A DNA stretch of 42,749 nucleotides, from the IMG/VR virus record IMGVR_UViG_3300043783_000042, positions 1-42,749 of that record; one strand, written 5' to 3'. How positions within the stretch are numbered: position 1 is the first letter of the stretch; every line of letters starts with the position of its first letter. A program made the position numbers and the translations under genes. Shown piece after piece: positions 13,327 through 22,765 of the stretch. The notes under the pieces are model-generated. The model had not been told where the DNA came from and made no database searches. It saw only the letters and a list, made by a program, of their open reading frames with translations. The stretch comes from a virus.

Positions 13327-13692
13327 CTACGTACACAAAACGCGGGCGGTAAAATTGGATGACGGCGCGGTCGTGCCCGCTGTTCCTCCGGTCGTCACGG
13401 CCGCCATAGACAGGTTGGCGCTGAATAGCAAGCCGCCGGGTATCGGGATCGGAAGCCGCGTGCTGGCCGGGACTGGGATAACCATGTCGGGAGCGGTAGT
13501 CCCCACGGTAGGCGCCGCGGCATTCCACGCCTTGAAGTAGGTCGTGGCGGCGTTCAGCGAGTTGTCCAGGTCGAGATAGTACACCGTGGTCGCGCCGGCT
13601 CGGATGTCGTTGTCGGAGACGCTGCCGAGCGCCGTATCCTGGCAGATGGCATTGCCGAGAGGAGACTTGATCGGAGTTGTTACCAGTGCCAT
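13327..13692 (-). CDS. Hypothetical beta-rich virion-region protein, 121 residues
   Basis: ATG behind AGGAGA at good spacing. Contains TVYYLDLDNSLNAATTYFKAWN and IPIPGGLLFSANLSMAAVTT, a pattern of short strands and Thr/Ala-rich loops typical of small phage surface proteins. No family recognised. Fibre/lectin cluster. Confidence 0.6.
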   Translation of the reverse strand: MALVTTPIKSPLGNAICQDTALGSVSDNDIRAGATTVYYLDLDNSLNAATTYFKAWNAAAPTVGTTAPDMVIPVPASTRLPIPIPGGLLFSANLSMAAVTTGGTAGTTAPSSNFTARVLCT

Positions 13693-13701
13693 AGTCGTCT
13701 C

Positions 13702-14625
13702 CTAGTAGGTCGTGCCGTACGAGTAGCCAAACGAAGAGGGAATGTGTTGGCTCAACAACGATAGGCGCTGAGGCTGCCTCCACAACCGGTACGGATCGGC
13801 GTAAAGGTCGTTGAACTCCCGCAACGACAGCGCCCGCGTCCACTGCAGGAACAATCCGTGCTGTGCGTTCGGGGTCGAGGTGGTGCTGCTTGCGCCCGTG
13901 CCAAATACGTTGATCGTTGTCGGCAGCCCTGCCCCGTTAGTGGCCGCACCCCAGTAGGTCTGCGACACCGCCGCGGTCGGACTGGAGGCTACCAACGCCA
14001 GTTGAGGTATCGTTACCGGCGATCCGGAGAACGACCCCAGGTTGGCGTAGACCAGGCTGCCGTTCACGGGGTCCACGGACTTACAGACCATGACCCACGG
14101 GAGCGGATTCGCGGGGAAGCGAAAGAACTCGTTCAGTGTGCCTCCGGCGGCCGTCTTGCTGATGGTGGATATGTAGCCGCCCGTCGCGCCTACTCCGGCC
14201 TCGTAGTTGACGTAGCACACGCCCCCGGCATACGAGAAGGTGTCGCCTATACGCCTCACTCCGTTGGCTAAAGCATCGTTCGGCTTGAACATGTAGCAGA
14301 ACGAATAGCTCGCCGGCGGATTGGCAAACCCGTCTCTCCACAACGAAAGCCGATTGGCCACCAGGCTGCAGCCGTGAGTTGTCAGCGTAGTCGAAGGAAC
14401 ATACCCACCGCCCCACTCAGGGTTGTGTGGATCGAGCATTGGAACCCACGTCCAATCCGACGTGTTGGTCGCAAACTGCCTGGAGACATGCTCGAATATC
14501 TGAGCGTCTCCGCCACCACCTTGAGAGTAGTTGACGGCGGTGGACAGCCCGACGTAGAGAGGGTCTGCCGTGTTGATCGGCAGAAACCCTCTCGGGCGCT
14601 CGCGGGGTCGGGACAGGATTACCAT
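13702..14625 (-). CDS. LamG/concanavalin-A-like virion surface protein
   Basis: 307 residues from the ATG at 14625. The C-terminal element LQWTRALSLREFNDLYADPYRLWR matches the closing motif of LamG/concanavalin-like domains in many phage structural proteins (w.RALs..ei..LyadP...f). Upstream are VNYSQGGGG, WVPMLDPHNPEWGGGY and long beta-rich stretches. It probably forms a jelly-roll that binds carbohydrate on the host or decorates the fibre tip. Two Cys pairs are present. Neighbours are fibre-region genes. Confidence 0.65.
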   Translation of the reverse strand: MVILSRPRERPRGFLPINTADPLYVGLSTAVNYSQGGGGDAQIFEHVSRQFATNTSDWTWVPMLDPHNPEWGGGYVPSTTLTTHGCSLVANRLSLWRDGFANPPASYSFCYMFKPNDALANGVRRIGDTFSYAGGVCYVNYEAGVGATGGYISTISKTAAGGTLNEFFRFPANPLPWVMVCKSVDPVNGSLVYANLGSFSGSPVTIPQLALVASSPTAAVSQTYWGAATNGAGLPTTINVFGTGASSTTSTPNAQHGLFLQWTRALSLREFNDLYADPYRLWRQPQRLSLLSQHIPSSFGYSYGTTY

Positions 14626-14626
14626 G

Positions 14627-15106
14627 CTAGTTGTTCGTGATCGTCTCGCCGTACCAAGACATCGTGCCGCCTGCGGACGCGTCAAGCGCCGCGCCGGTGT
14701 TGTTCACTGCCACCACAACGAACTTTTGCGGCATGTGGCCAAGCGCGTTGCGGACGGAGAAACCTTCGCTCGCATACGCCGTCGCGTTGGTCGGCAGGAA
14801 GTGCTGACCGAGCAGCTTCAGGTTAGTCGGAGAGAGCATGGAGTAGGCCGCGTCGGAAGCTCCTAGCGCATCCGGGTACGCGTTCCCGTCGCCGATCTCT
14901 CCGACGTAGAACGAGACGCTGGACGGGGCGACGACCGTTCCGGGTTTGATCGTGGCGAAGACCAGGATGTCTAGGAATAGGTTCGTCGTATTGTCGATAG
15001 CCGTGGACTGGCGCGCGGCCGATATGCCCAAACTGTTGAGCGTGATCGTGATTGAATGGTACGATCCCGGCGCTACATCGTAACTCTCTTTGACTGTCGT
15101 TGCCAT
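14627..15106 (-). CDS. Hypothetical virion protein next to the tail fibre
   Basis: 159 residues; AGAGG 5 nt before the ATG. Beta-rich: VAPGSYHSITITLNSLGIS, LFLDILVFATIKPGTVVAP, SVSFYVGEIGDGNAYPD, and a C-terminal FVVVAVNNTGAALDA. This looks like a compact single-domain decoration or fibre-associated protein. No family name. Confidence 0.6.
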   Translation of the reverse strand: MATTVKESYDVAPGSYHSITITLNSLGISAARQSTAIDNTTNLFLDILVFATIKPGTVVAPSSVSFYVGEIGDGNAYPDALGASDAAYSMLSPTNLKLLGQHFLPTNATAYASEGFSVRNALGHMPQKFVVVAVNNTGAALDASAGGTMSWYGETITNN

Positions 15107-15115
15107 TTAGCCCTC

Positions 15116-17422
15116 TTAGCTCGTTCGCTTGACTTTCAGGGTGACGCTCGCTGCCTTCGCGGTTGCCGGCGCACTGGTTACGATGGCCTGGATACGACTG
15201 CCGGCCCCTATCGCCGTTGTCCAACCGGTCAATGTGCTGTCCTGATTCTTGTAGCCAGCACTAATAGCCGGCTTCACGCTGGCGCAAACGGTATCGCCGG
15301 AGGTGGGGTGTGTGGCTCCATTGTCGTACTGGGCGTAGGTGCAGACCCGTACGTCGATAGTGAGGCTGTCCGAAATCGTTGTGTTGTCGTCTACCGAGAT
15401 CGTCTGTTGCAGGATCGTGCAGCCGTAGTCTATCCACAACCCGATCTCGTCACCAACCAGTAGCGTGCGGCCGGGCGAGAGAATCAACGCAATGTCCCGT
15501 ATGTCGTTGTTTGCGGTCGGAGCGGCCGTCGAGCCGCTGAAGTTCGCGAGAATGCTGCCGGCCGCGATAGAGCCTAATTGGGGCGTGAACTGCGCGAATG
15601 TGATCGCGGTCGTGCCGACTGTCGGGCTTGCGGTCGTACAAACCCACTGTGTAGACCCGTTAACGGTTCCGGCTAAGACAAACAGCAGTACCCCATTGAA
15701 CTCGTTCGACTGGTCCATGTCGAGCGCACGGGTAAGGATGTACGGCAGGATGCCGCTGCCGGTCGCGGTGACGGTGTAGACGCCGTTGTTCGCGCCTGCA
15801 GCCTCATTCTTGACCAGGATGCGGTTGCCGACTACGACGGCAACGCTGTCTACCGTGAGTGCGCCGTTGGCGTTCGCAGTGAGCGTAGCCCCAACACCGC
15901 CCACGCCATTGTTGTACGTGTTCGCAGCGAGCGCCGCGGCAGTAGCGAGATTGACCTGGCGTGCTTCAAGCCCGGTCGCTACGGTATCGACGTAGTTCTT
16001 GGTTGCGGCATCCTGCGTACCCACTGGATCGGCCAGGGAGGTGAGGCGGTTGCTGCCAACCGACTGGTTGGCTGTCCAGGCGTGCGTGCCGTCCACGCGG
16101 ACGTAGTTGGCATCGGCGAGGGCCGCGGAGGCCGAGTATATCTTGTCCACAACCCAATGCGAGCCGGACGAAACAAACCGAGCCGCGTAGATCGCCAGGC
16201 CACCTGCATGGATTATGTCGGTGGCGCCGGAACCCAGCTGCGCGAACGCTCCCGTCGAGAGTGTGATCGTTTCATCGCTTCCTCCGCCGTTGTAGATAAA
16301 CCAGACGACGATTCCACCTGTGGAGGGTGTGATCGTGAATCCGGTTCCATCCGTGGACACCCACTGCGCGTTTGCACCTGTCGTAGCATTGACGACGGCC
16401 CCGCTGACTACGGTGCCTGTTTCGATCACGGAAGCCGTGCCGGCAGACGGAACGGACCAGCCACCTCCCGCGGCCAGGAACTTGCCCGCAGCCGAGTCTC
16501 CGGTCGCAGGAGCAGGCACGGCGCCGAGCGTGCCGCCGCTTCCACTATCGCCCAAAAAGGCGTTCACGAGTGCGGTCAACTGAGCCTGCGTCAGGTCGAT
16601 GGCGTTAGCCGTGCCTCCCGTGTTATTACCCTTGACCGTCTTGGTGGGCATCTGCGCAAGGTCGGCGTTGACGACTTTGTTAGCCGCAATGGTTGGGTTC
16701 GGATAGGTGCCGGTGAGATCGCCGCCGGCCGCACCGGTAGGCGGACCACCACCCGTGGCCACAGAGCTAAGGGCTGTGACACGGCCCTTAGCATCGATGG
16801 TGATGATGGGGATGTGGCCGCTGTCGCCGATAGGACCGGTTGCGCCAGGACCTGCATTCGCTAGCTGTGTCGTTCCGATGCCGCCGGGAGCCACTTCGAT
16901 GGAGCTACTGATACCGCCGTTGTCGATAGTGGTCCCATCGAGATTGGCCGAGATCGTGAGGTCGGTAGAGAGGTTTCCGCCTCCAAGCAGCCCAGTGCCG
17001 GTGTTGATGTTGCGGGAAGACGGGACTCCGCTGCCTCCTCCGCTCACACTGCCCTGGACGTAGATGCCTACGTCAACCGTGTCGGAGGCGATTGCAATAC
17101 CGACCGAGGTTCCGTTAGCGATCTGCGAATATGCGCCGGGAGTTGAGGAAACAAAGACCGGGGCTCCGACTGTAAGGCCAGTCATGCCCGGGCCGCCCTT
17201 GACGTTTCCGGCCTGCTGTATGGCGCACTTGACAGTCTGTGCGGCGTTGCCAGTGAGTTGCGATCCAGGGCTGTTGTCGCTAGTGAAGACAGCGTAGCCT
17301 AGCGGTACCACCGGAACGGTGAGGTCGGCCAGCACGATCCTGCTACTGCTGTCCAGGCCAACAAGTGCCGACCATTGCACCGTGACGCCGCTTTTGATCG
17401 GATACTGCGCGGTTGTTCCCAT
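15116..17422 (-). CDS. Tail fibre / receptor-binding protein
   Basis: 768 residues from the ATG at 17422 (TAATG). N-terminal 110 residues resemble a small head/tail decoration domain ([45 protein letters not shown]). Then Gly-rich shaft repeats: [34 protein letters not shown], a KGNNTGG.A.DLTQAQL element and [20 protein letters not shown], all familiar in trimeric fibre shafts. The C-terminal part carries [18 protein letters not shown] and a beta-rich head. Shaft repeats suggest a trimer; the C-terminus probably meets the receptor. Confidence 0.8.
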   Translation of the reverse strand: MGTTAQYPIKSGVTVQWSALVGLDSSSRIVLADLTVPVVPLGYAVFTSDNSPGSQLTGNAAQTVKCAIQQAGNVKGGPGMTGLTVGAPVFVSSTPGAYSQIANGTSVGIAIASDTVDVGIYVQGSVSGGGSGVPSSRNINTGTGLLGGGNLSTDLTISANLDGTTIDNGGISSSIEVAPGGIGTTQLANAGPGATGPIGDSGHIPIITIDAKGRVTALSSVATGGGPPTGAAGGDLTGTYPNPTIAANKVVNADLAQMPTKTVKGNNTGGTANAIDLTQAQLTALVNAFLGDSGSGGTLGAVPAPATGDSAAGKFLAAGGGWSVPSAGTASVIETGTVVSGAVVNATTGANAQWVSTDGTGFTITPSTGGIVVWFIYNGGGSDETITLSTGAFAQLGSGATDIIHAGGLAIYAARFVSSGSHWVVDKIYSASAALADANYVRVDGTHAWTANQSVGSNRLTSLADPVGTQDAATKNYVDTVATGLEARQVNLATAAALAANTYNNGVGGVGATLTANANGALTVDSVAVVVGNRILVKNEAAGANNGVYTVTATGSGILPYILTRALDMDQSNEFNGVLLFVLAGTVNGSTQWVCTTASPTVGTTAITFAQFTPQLGSIAAGSILANFSGSTAAPTANNDIRDIALILSPGRTLLVGDEIGLWIDYGCTILQQTISVDDNTTISDSLTIDVRVCTYAQYDNGATHPTSGDTVCASVKPAISAGYKNQDSTLTGWTTAIGAGSRIQAIVTSAPATAKAASVTLKVKRTS

Positions 17423-17991
17423 TATTGGTTCGCCATTACCCACCACTGGGCGGCCTTCTCTGCGTAGAGCATGACCGAGTTACCGCCCGTGATCGTGTAG
17501 GTTGCCGCTCCGTCGATGTTGACACCGCCGGTCGTGGCTACGAGCACGGCGCTTCCCATGCTCTTAACCGCGACGACCTGCCCGTCCGCAAATGTACCTA
17601 CCGTATCGAGTGTGACCGTGATGCCCGCGCCGTTCACCTGAACGATAGTGTCCGTCGCCTTCAGGGTCGTGTTGGTCGTTACGGTTCTGCGCGGCCATAT
17701 TGGTATTCCCGTGCCCGATGGTGAAAGTAATTTCACCATCGGCAGCGGACCGTCCTGAGACACACTGAAGCTCGCTGCGTCGAACTCTACTCCTGTCGAT
17801 TGCTGATCGTATGCTCCATCGCTCGTGCGTACCTCGATCTCGGTATTCACCGCCGGCGCGGCTTGCGGGATCGGCGTAGGCAATGATGCCTTCGGCGCAG
17901 GCGCATTCTCCAGTGAAGTCGTGCGCTCGTCCAGCCGCCTCAACTGCTCGTTGAGCGCCCTATCTCCAAAGCTGCGGGCAATGAGCGCCAT
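17422..17991 (-). CDS. Fibre-attachment or tail accessory protein
   Basis: 189 residues from the ATG at 17991 (AAGGTGG upstream, ATGA overlap). A short N-terminal coiled coil ([19 protein letters not shown]), a Pro-rich linker, then a repeated beta structure: [41 protein letters not shown] and a final [10 protein letters not shown]. The last part resembles the small beta-domains placed at the tips of phage fibres and appendages. Trimer formation is likely, by the coil. Confidence 0.6.
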   Translation of the reverse strand: MALIARSFGDRALNEQLRRLDERTTSLENAPAPKASLPTPIPQAAPAVNTEIEVRTSDGAYDQQSTGVEFDAASFSVSQDGPLPMVKLLSPSGTGIPIWPRRTVTTNTTLKATDTIVQVNGAGITVTLDTVGTFADGQVVAVKSMGSAVLVATTGGVNIDGAATYTITGGNSVMLYAEKAAQWWVMANQ

Positions 17992-20438
17992 CAGCCACCT
18001 TTCGACGGAATGAGTGTCCGCTCCCACATACACCGTCGTACCGTAACCGGATTGGCCGCGTTCATCTGCACCCGGAACTTCATCGCCTTGAATTGGGCGC
18101 TGCCGGGGTACCAGCCTTCGTCAGCATCTTCCGGCGGGTCCAGCACGAATAGCCGCGCCTGTGTCGGTACCGTACCGGCGACCGTCTTCGCCAAAGTCAG
18201 CTCCACGCGGCCGGTAGCGTCCAGGAGCCAACCGTCCACGACGGCATTCTCCGGGGTCAGGTCGAACCCGGTCGAGAACTGCCAGTCCGGTATCGGCTGT
18301 CCGGTCGTTATGTCCACACCGATCTGCATGTCCCGCACGGCGCTTGTCTGCCAGCGGCCGTTAAAGGCGGTCGCGGTGAGGAGCCACATTTGGTTCGTGC
18401 CGCCGGGGTCTACCCACGAGGCCGCGCAGTTGACCGTATCGGCAATCGTGCCGCGCGTCCACTTCTGCTGGACGAAGTCGTACCGGAGGAAACGCTGCCC
18501 TTCGAACACGTAGAGTTTGCGGTTCTGGTACGACACCACAACATTGCTGTCGGGCTGCAGCCAGCTCGTGTAGAGCCTGCGAATAGCCATTGTCATCTCA
18601 GACACGTTGGAGGTATTCACGGCCTGGTAGACGCCGTCGTAGGCCGCCCAGAAGAATCGCTCCTCCGCGAAGCACCCGGCGTGCCGGCCGAGCGCGCCAC
18701 GGTCGTAGATGAAGACCGGCAGCGCACCAGGCGTCGGATCTGTCTGCACCCAACATTGGTCCTGAGTAACGATATAAGCACCATCGCCCTCGCCGTTAAT
18801 GACCTGTATCTGCTGCTCCGACGAAGGCCCGATGTCGTAGCTGTACCCATCGCTGTCGGTCAGGGGAATGTCCGGCCACTGCGGGAACGGATTGGAGGTG
18901 TTGCTGGTCGGGATGAAACTACTCCAAAAGACTCGCTGCCCCATGCCGGCGATCAATCGGCCCGCATAGGCCCCAAGCGCGTTACATGGAGGGCCGACGC
19001 CGCCGGCAACATAGACTTGGTTGGCGAGCTTTCCGACCCCGCCGTTGTCCACCAGGTTGTAGGCCGCGCCGCTCGTGACTGTTGCGACCGCTACGAGCCG
19101 CCTGCCGTTGTCCGTGTCCTCCCACAACCGGGCGGTAAGGCTCGCCATCGTGAAGGTCGGGGCGACCCCGCTGATTGTGACGACCGCGCCGATCTCCTCC
19201 AATAGCGGAAAGGCCGCCGCGCCGGACTGCTGGTTGAACTCACGGTTGGTGTTCGCGCCGAGGATCGAATCGTTGATGTTGTCCTGGTACGGCTCGTTGC
19301 TCGTCATGTAGCTGTCAGGATAACTTGCAATGTTCGCCGTGCCGGGGGTGACGGCTACCGGGCCTGCGAGCTTACTCTGCTGGCCGCTCGCAATCGTAGT
19401 CGGCGCGGTCAGGTTATTGGCCGTATAGGCGCCGTCGAAGAAGTCCACGTAGTAGTTGAAGGGCGGCGGATCCACCGGCTTGCCGGGCAGGAAGGCGTAG
19501 CCGTAGAGTATCCACTTGCCGCCGTTCGTACCGGTAAGCTGGAACTGTAGCCACTGGATTGCCGCGCGGGTCGCCGGATCGAGCGGGCGTAGGTCGAGAA
19601 AGACAACATTGGGCGAGCCGCCCACCGGAGGCACGTCGTATATCTGGCCGAGTATCTGCCACACACCAGGGCTGCCGGCCACGTCGAGCGCGCACGCGAT
19701 CTGAACGGCATACGAGGTCACGGTACCGCCGCTGTCGTGCGGAGAGACGGCCATCGCGAGCCAGTCGAAGCCGTTAGCGTTGACCGGAGACGGGAGCTTG
19801 AACTGCGCGGTAGCGCCCTGTAGCGGGTCGTCGTTGCCGTTGTTGGTCTTGGTGAACGCCCGCCAGGCCGAGTTCATGTTGCCCATACCGGTATTCGCAT
19901 TGGTCTGGCGCACCATACCGGAGAGGGCCGGCGCGATCGTGGAGAGCGGTGTCCAGGCGATCTGCCCGCCGAGCGAGTAGGTAGGCAATGCGCCCTGCGG
20001 AATGGCCTGCAGGCTGTCGAGCGTGTACCCGGAGTTCACCCGCTGCATGGCCTTGGCGGGGTTGTTCGATCCGAGGTAGTAGTTCGTGCCGAGCCCGGCG
20101 CCGCTTATCAGGTCGGTATTGGCAAACGGAGTGCCGATGTTATGGACGATGCCGTCACTGACCGTCTCACTGCTGGGATCTTCGTCCGCGAAGACGGATC
20201 CGTTGATAACGTCGATCACCCGGGCGGAAGTCGCGGAGGGCCGGAACCGGCCGATGTGCTGCTGGTTGCCTGGAGTGGTTATCTGGCCGGCAAGCGCAGA
20301 ACGGTACCCGTTGCGGCCGGAGATGGCCGAGTCGTCCAGGTAGCAGTCGTCGGCGAGGAGCGCCTGGTCGAGAGTGAGCAGGTTATCGTTGTCGAGCGCG
20401 GCAAGGCCGCCGAACGGTATCGGTTGGAGATCGGGCAT
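17991..20438 (-). CDS. Tail nozzle / stabilisation protein (P22 gp10-type role)
   Basis: 815 residues. No SD is visible before the ATG at 20438. Long beta-rich protein with propeller-like blades: AYAGRLIAGMGQRVFWSS, DGAYIVTQDQCWVQ, LGRHAGCFAEERFFWAAYDGVY, then YQNRKLYVFEGQRFLRYDFV and WTRGTIADTVNCAASW. Repeats of an input-data style strand pattern are typical of podovirus tail-tube (nozzle) proteins, which sit below the portal adaptor. Gene order (portal, scaffold, capsid, adaptor, this gene, fibre) agrees. The assignment is by architecture and order, not by a short motif. Confidence 0.6.
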   Translation of the reverse strand: MPDLQPIPFGGLAALDNDNLLTLDQALLADDCYLDDSAISGRNGYRSALAGQITTPGNQQHIGRFRPSATSARVIDVINGSVFADEDPSSETVSDGIVHNIGTPFANTDLISGAGLGTNYYLGSNNPAKAMQRVNSGYTLDSLQAIPQGALPTYSLGGQIAWTPLSTIAPALSGMVRQTNANTGMGNMNSAWRAFTKTNNGNDDPLQGATAQFKLPSPVNANGFDWLAMAVSPHDSGGTVTSYAVQIACALDVAGSPGVWQILGQIYDVPPVGGSPNVVFLDLRPLDPATRAAIQWLQFQLTGTNGGKWILYGYAFLPGKPVDPPPFNYYVDFFDGAYTANNLTAPTTIASGQQSKLAGPVAVTPGTANIASYPDSYMTSNEPYQDNINDSILGANTNREFNQQSGAAAFPLLEEIGAVVTISGVAPTFTMASLTARLWEDTDNGRRLVAVATVTSGAAYNLVDNGGVGKLANQVYVAGGVGPPCNALGAYAGRLIAGMGQRVFWSSFIPTSNTSNPFPQWPDIPLTDSDGYSYDIGPSSEQQIQVINGEGDGAYIVTQDQCWVQTDPTPGALPVFIYDRGALGRHAGCFAEERFFWAAYDGVYQAVNTSNVSEMTMAIRRLYTSWLQPDSNVVVSYQNRKLYVFEGQRFLRYDFVQQKWTRGTIADTVNCAASWVDPGGTNQMWLLTATAFNGRWQTSAVRDMQIGVDITTGQPIPDWQFSTGFDLTPENAVVDGWLLDATGRVELTLAKTVAGTVPTQARLFVLDPPEDADEGWYPGSAQFKAMKFRVQMNAANPVTVRRCMWERTLIPSKGG

Positions 20439-20464
20439 TGGGTATACTATGACTAGAATCGCCT

Positions 20465-20601
20465 GGGGCTGCCGTGTGCCAGAGATGGCTTAATGGTGAT
20501 GCCGAACATATAAGGCTGACCAACCGGCTAGACGGCGTGAGTGGAGCCGGAAATCCTATACTCTAGCTGCCGTGGGTTCGAATCCCACCGCGGGCAGCCC
20601 C
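20465..20601 (+). ncRNA. tRNA-like structured element antisense to the late operon
   Basis: The only 169-bp gap between adaptor and nozzle genes. It holds a textbook T-arm, GTGGG-TTCGAAT-CCCAC (20572-20588), and a perfect 9-bp closing stem GGGGCTGCC (20465-20473) with GGCAGCCCC (20593-20601). Inside are CCGGCT/AGCCGG (20524-20529/20545-20550) and GCCA-GAGA-TGGC (20478-20489). GCTGCCGTG occurs twice (20468, 20566). The closing stem is not at tRNA spacing from the T-arm, and no 7-nt anticodon loop with U33 fits, so it is not a normal tRNA. Possibilities: degenerate or interrupted tRNA, an attachment-site relic, or another folded RNA. Confidence 0.4.
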
Positions 20602-20607
20602 GGATTC

Positions 20608-21336
20608 TCAAGACGGCAGGTAGACCGGCACCTGACGGGTTCCAGCGCCCAGGTACTCTTGCTGCGGGCGCATGACCCGGCGCTGTATGAGCTTGGCCTC
20701 CACCAACCCCATAGAGTTCTTCATCCGGTTTACGTAGTCCATCGCTTCGGCCCGGTAGCCCTGCGCCACTACTCGTTCGTCACCCCTGGCGTACAACTTG
20801 CCGTAGAACCACGCCCCGAATAGACAGATTCCTTCGTGGTACACCTCCGGCAACTCCGGCACGTCGCCATCGTTCATCAGAGGCGACTCGTTACGCAGTC
20901 CCTCGAACGTGATGACCTGGCCTGCGGTCGCGGGCGGGCAGTAGAGCGCGATGGACTTCGGATACTGAAACCAGTACCAGTACGCGGGCGTGCCCGATGC
21001 CGTCACGCGCCACAACCGATTGCCCTGCCGGACGATCTCGCGCGTCGTCTGCTGTATCCACGCCGTGTTGAGTGGAGCGCCCTGAACGAGCAGCGCGTCG
21101 TCGTTGAACGACAGCCACTCCCGTGCATCGTTCGGCGTCAGCGATAGCAACGAATAGACTGCCTGGTTTGCAATGGTCGTGAGCGTCAGCGTTTCGATAT
21201 TGTGTCGCGACTCGGTCGTGAACTCCTGCAGCCCGTGGTTAGCGAGAAAGCCGAGGTCGGGACCGGGCACAGCGTTCGACCAGCCGCCGAGCTGTATGAG
21301 CGCGTCTATCCGGTCCCGGATTTCGGAGTACGTCAA
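20608..21336 (-). CDS. Portal adaptor (head-to-tail connector)
   Basis: 242 residues from a TTG (TTGA overlap with the previous stop; GAGGTGG 7 nt upstream). Features common to podovirus/siphovirus adaptor proteins: YSEIRDRIDALIQLGG at the start, FLANHGLQEFTTESRHNIET, YWYWFQYPKSIALYCPPA, and PLMNDGDVPELPEVYHEGICLFGAWFY followed by a helical RVVAQGYRAEAMDYVNRM. The last helices are the ring-forming part. It would form a ring below the portal and receive the nozzle protein. Confidence 0.7.
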   Translation of the reverse strand: MTYSEIRDRIDALIQLGGWSNAVPGPDLGFLANHGLQEFTTESRHNIETLTLTTIANQAVYSLLSLTPNDAREWLSFNDDALLVQGAPLNTAWIQQTTREIVRQGNRLWRVTASGTPAYWYWFQYPKSIALYCPPATAGQVITFEGLRNESPLMNDGDVPELPEVYHEGICLFGAWFYGKLYARGDERVVAQGYRAEAMDYVNRMKNSMGLVEAKLIQRRVMRPQQEYLGAGTRQVPVYLPS

Positions 21337-21827
21337 TCTTCGGCCACCTCGAATATGAAGGCGTTCGGCACGAGAACGTTGACGAACAACGACCCCCCCT
21401 CCTTCTGTACCGACACCCGTACGACGACCGAGTCGTCCTTCTGGCCGATGACGGTTGCGCTGCTACCGGTCATAGACTCTGCGTATCCGAACGCCTCGCC
21501 GTAGAACGGCCAGGTTGCCGCGTGCAGGATGGCCCGCGCGGTGTTGGCGTCGAACTCGAAGTCCTCGCCAGCCCTGGGTTCCGGCAGCGCCTCCGGTTCC
21601 GGCGCGGTAAGCGGGAGCGCCCTGTACACGATAGGCTTACCGCCCTCCGACTTCGGGGCGCGTCCGCACACCTGATTGACCTTGTTGCCGAGCTCGTCTA
21701 TCCAGGCCGGCGTACTGCCGCTGTGGTGCCTGGAGGGCCGGCGCACGCGCTGGACAGGCACGCCGTCGATCGTGTGCGTCGGCCGGAACTCGGTCGGTGC
21801 GGGCGGCTTATCGATCAGGACGTGCAT
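21333..21827 (-). CDS. Hypothetical head protein, 164 residues
   Basis: ATG in a TGATG overlap. A Pro/Arg-rich N-terminal half (PVQRVRRPSRHHSGST, TAPEPEALPEPRAGED) and a beta-rich C-terminal half (SATVIGQKDDSVVVRVSVQ, SLFVNVLVPNAFIFEV). Placed between decoration-like and adaptor genes, it is probably a minor head-completion component. No family recognised. Confidence 0.6.
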   Translation of the reverse strand: MHVLIDKPPAPTEFRPTHTIDGVPVQRVRRPSRHHSGSTPAWIDELGNKVNQVCGRAPKSEGGKPIVYRALPLTAPEPEALPEPRAGEDFEFDANTARAILHAATWPFYGEAFGYAESMTGSSATVIGQKDDSVVVRVSVQKEGGSLFVNVLVPNAFIFEVAED

Positions 21828-22336
21828 CAGGCCGCTACCAGCGTCGAGTTACCCGCCGTCTGGAACTCAAGGTCCGCGTTCGGGTCCACGTTGATTTCGA
21901 GAGTCGTGCCGTTCGACCCGACGTAGCCCATGTTGACTGTCGCCTGCGTGTTGGTGGACGGCCGCGTACAGGTCAGCCCGGAAGTGGTTGCTGTCGGGAC
22001 GCCGGCGAGGTAGATCGGCTTGCCCTTGCCCAGCCCCGGAACGAGCGTCGAGTTGGCGTTCAGGAGCTTGCACTGCCGAACGATGCAGCAGCGGACGGTC
22101 GTGCCGTCGCCGGTGCGCGCCCCACCAGTGCCGTTGTTGTCGGCGAAAAAGGCCAAGCCTTGCGGTTTCACAATAGCCCCGGCAGCATTGGTCGCCACGA
22201 CGATGAAGCCGTTCGTGTCCCGACCTACCGGGTCGGCTTCGTTGACGACCTCCGCGCTCTTGATGAGGTCGTTCCCACCGACGAAGTTCGCCGGCTTGAT
22301 GAGCTGCATCCCTACTGTTATCGCTGCACCTGCCAT
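21827..22336 (-). CDS. Putative head decoration protein
   Basis: 169 residues. Contains FVGGNDLIKSAEVVNEADP, GAIVKPQGLAFFADNNGTGG and LGKGKPIYLAGVPTATTSGL, then MGYVGSNGTTLEINVDPN. The build of repeating short strands with a GKPIYL...T..GYV pattern resembles DUF2190-type capsid-decoration proteins and also the first 110 residues of the tail-fibre gene in this window. Position just after the capsid gene supports a head role. Exact family is uncertain. Confidence 0.55.
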   Translation of the reverse strand: MAGAAITVGMQLIKPANFVGGNDLIKSAEVVNEADPVGRDTNGFIVVATNAAGAIVKPQGLAFFADNNGTGGARTGDGTTVRCCIVRQCKLLNANSTLVPGLGKGKPIYLAGVPTATTSGLTCTRPSTNTQATVNMGYVGSNGTTLEINVDPNADLEFQTAGNSTLVAA

Positions 22337-22345
22337 CTGATTCTC

Positions 22346-22765
22346 CTATGTCGAGTAGCGGTACTCGAAACCTCCGGTGGAGGTGCTGCCGGACGTGTTC
22401 CAAATCTCGACCTTGAACTGGTAACCGACGTGTATCTCCAGGATCGCGGAGTTCACCGCACCGGCTTTGCCGCCGTCCACAATAACGGTCGTAGAGGCTA
22501 TCTGATCGCCTATCCTCCACGTAGTGCCGCCGTCCGTCGTGAACAGATAGTTGAGATTGAATGCCTGGTCGGACGACGCCATGACAAAGATGCGCATGTC
22601 ATGGCGCTCTTTGCAGGTCTGAGGCGTGGTGGCGGGGTTTGCCAGCAGCCCGTCCGTCAGGCAGCCGGGAAATGCCTGGATCGGCGTAACGGTAGCCAGT
22701 CCGGTCCACTCGGCGGCACCAGACTCCTGCGTCGAGCCTTTGGCGTATGCGATGCCTAGCGCCAT
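22346..22765 (-). CDS. Hypothetical head-region protein, 139 residues
   Basis: ATG overlaps the homing endonuclease stop (TAATG). Beta-rich with a DMRIFVMASSDQAFNLNYLF, TDGGTTWRIGD and EIHVGYQFKVEIWNTSG. Possibly a decoration or head-completion protein. It has no independent SD, so it may rely on translation of the inserted endonuclease gene. In the ancestor it presumably followed the capsid gene. Confidence 0.6.
   Translation of the reverse strand: MALGIAYAKGSTQESGAAEWTGLATVTPIQAFPGCLTDGLLANPATTPQTCKERHDMRIFVMASSDQAFNLNYLFTTDGGTTWRIGDQIASTTVIVDGGKAGAVNSAILEIHVGYQFKVEIWNTSGSTSTGGFEYRYST

Noticed and set aside
12842-13843. 333-residue minus-strand ORF
   Set aside because: It overlaps two better genes (12955-13326 and 13327-13692) in another frame; the composition is Arg/Gln-rich shadow sequence.
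20465-20601. Functional canonical tRNA
   Set aside because: The acceptor stem is not at the right distance from the T-arm and no anticodon arm with U33 and a purine at 37 could be built.
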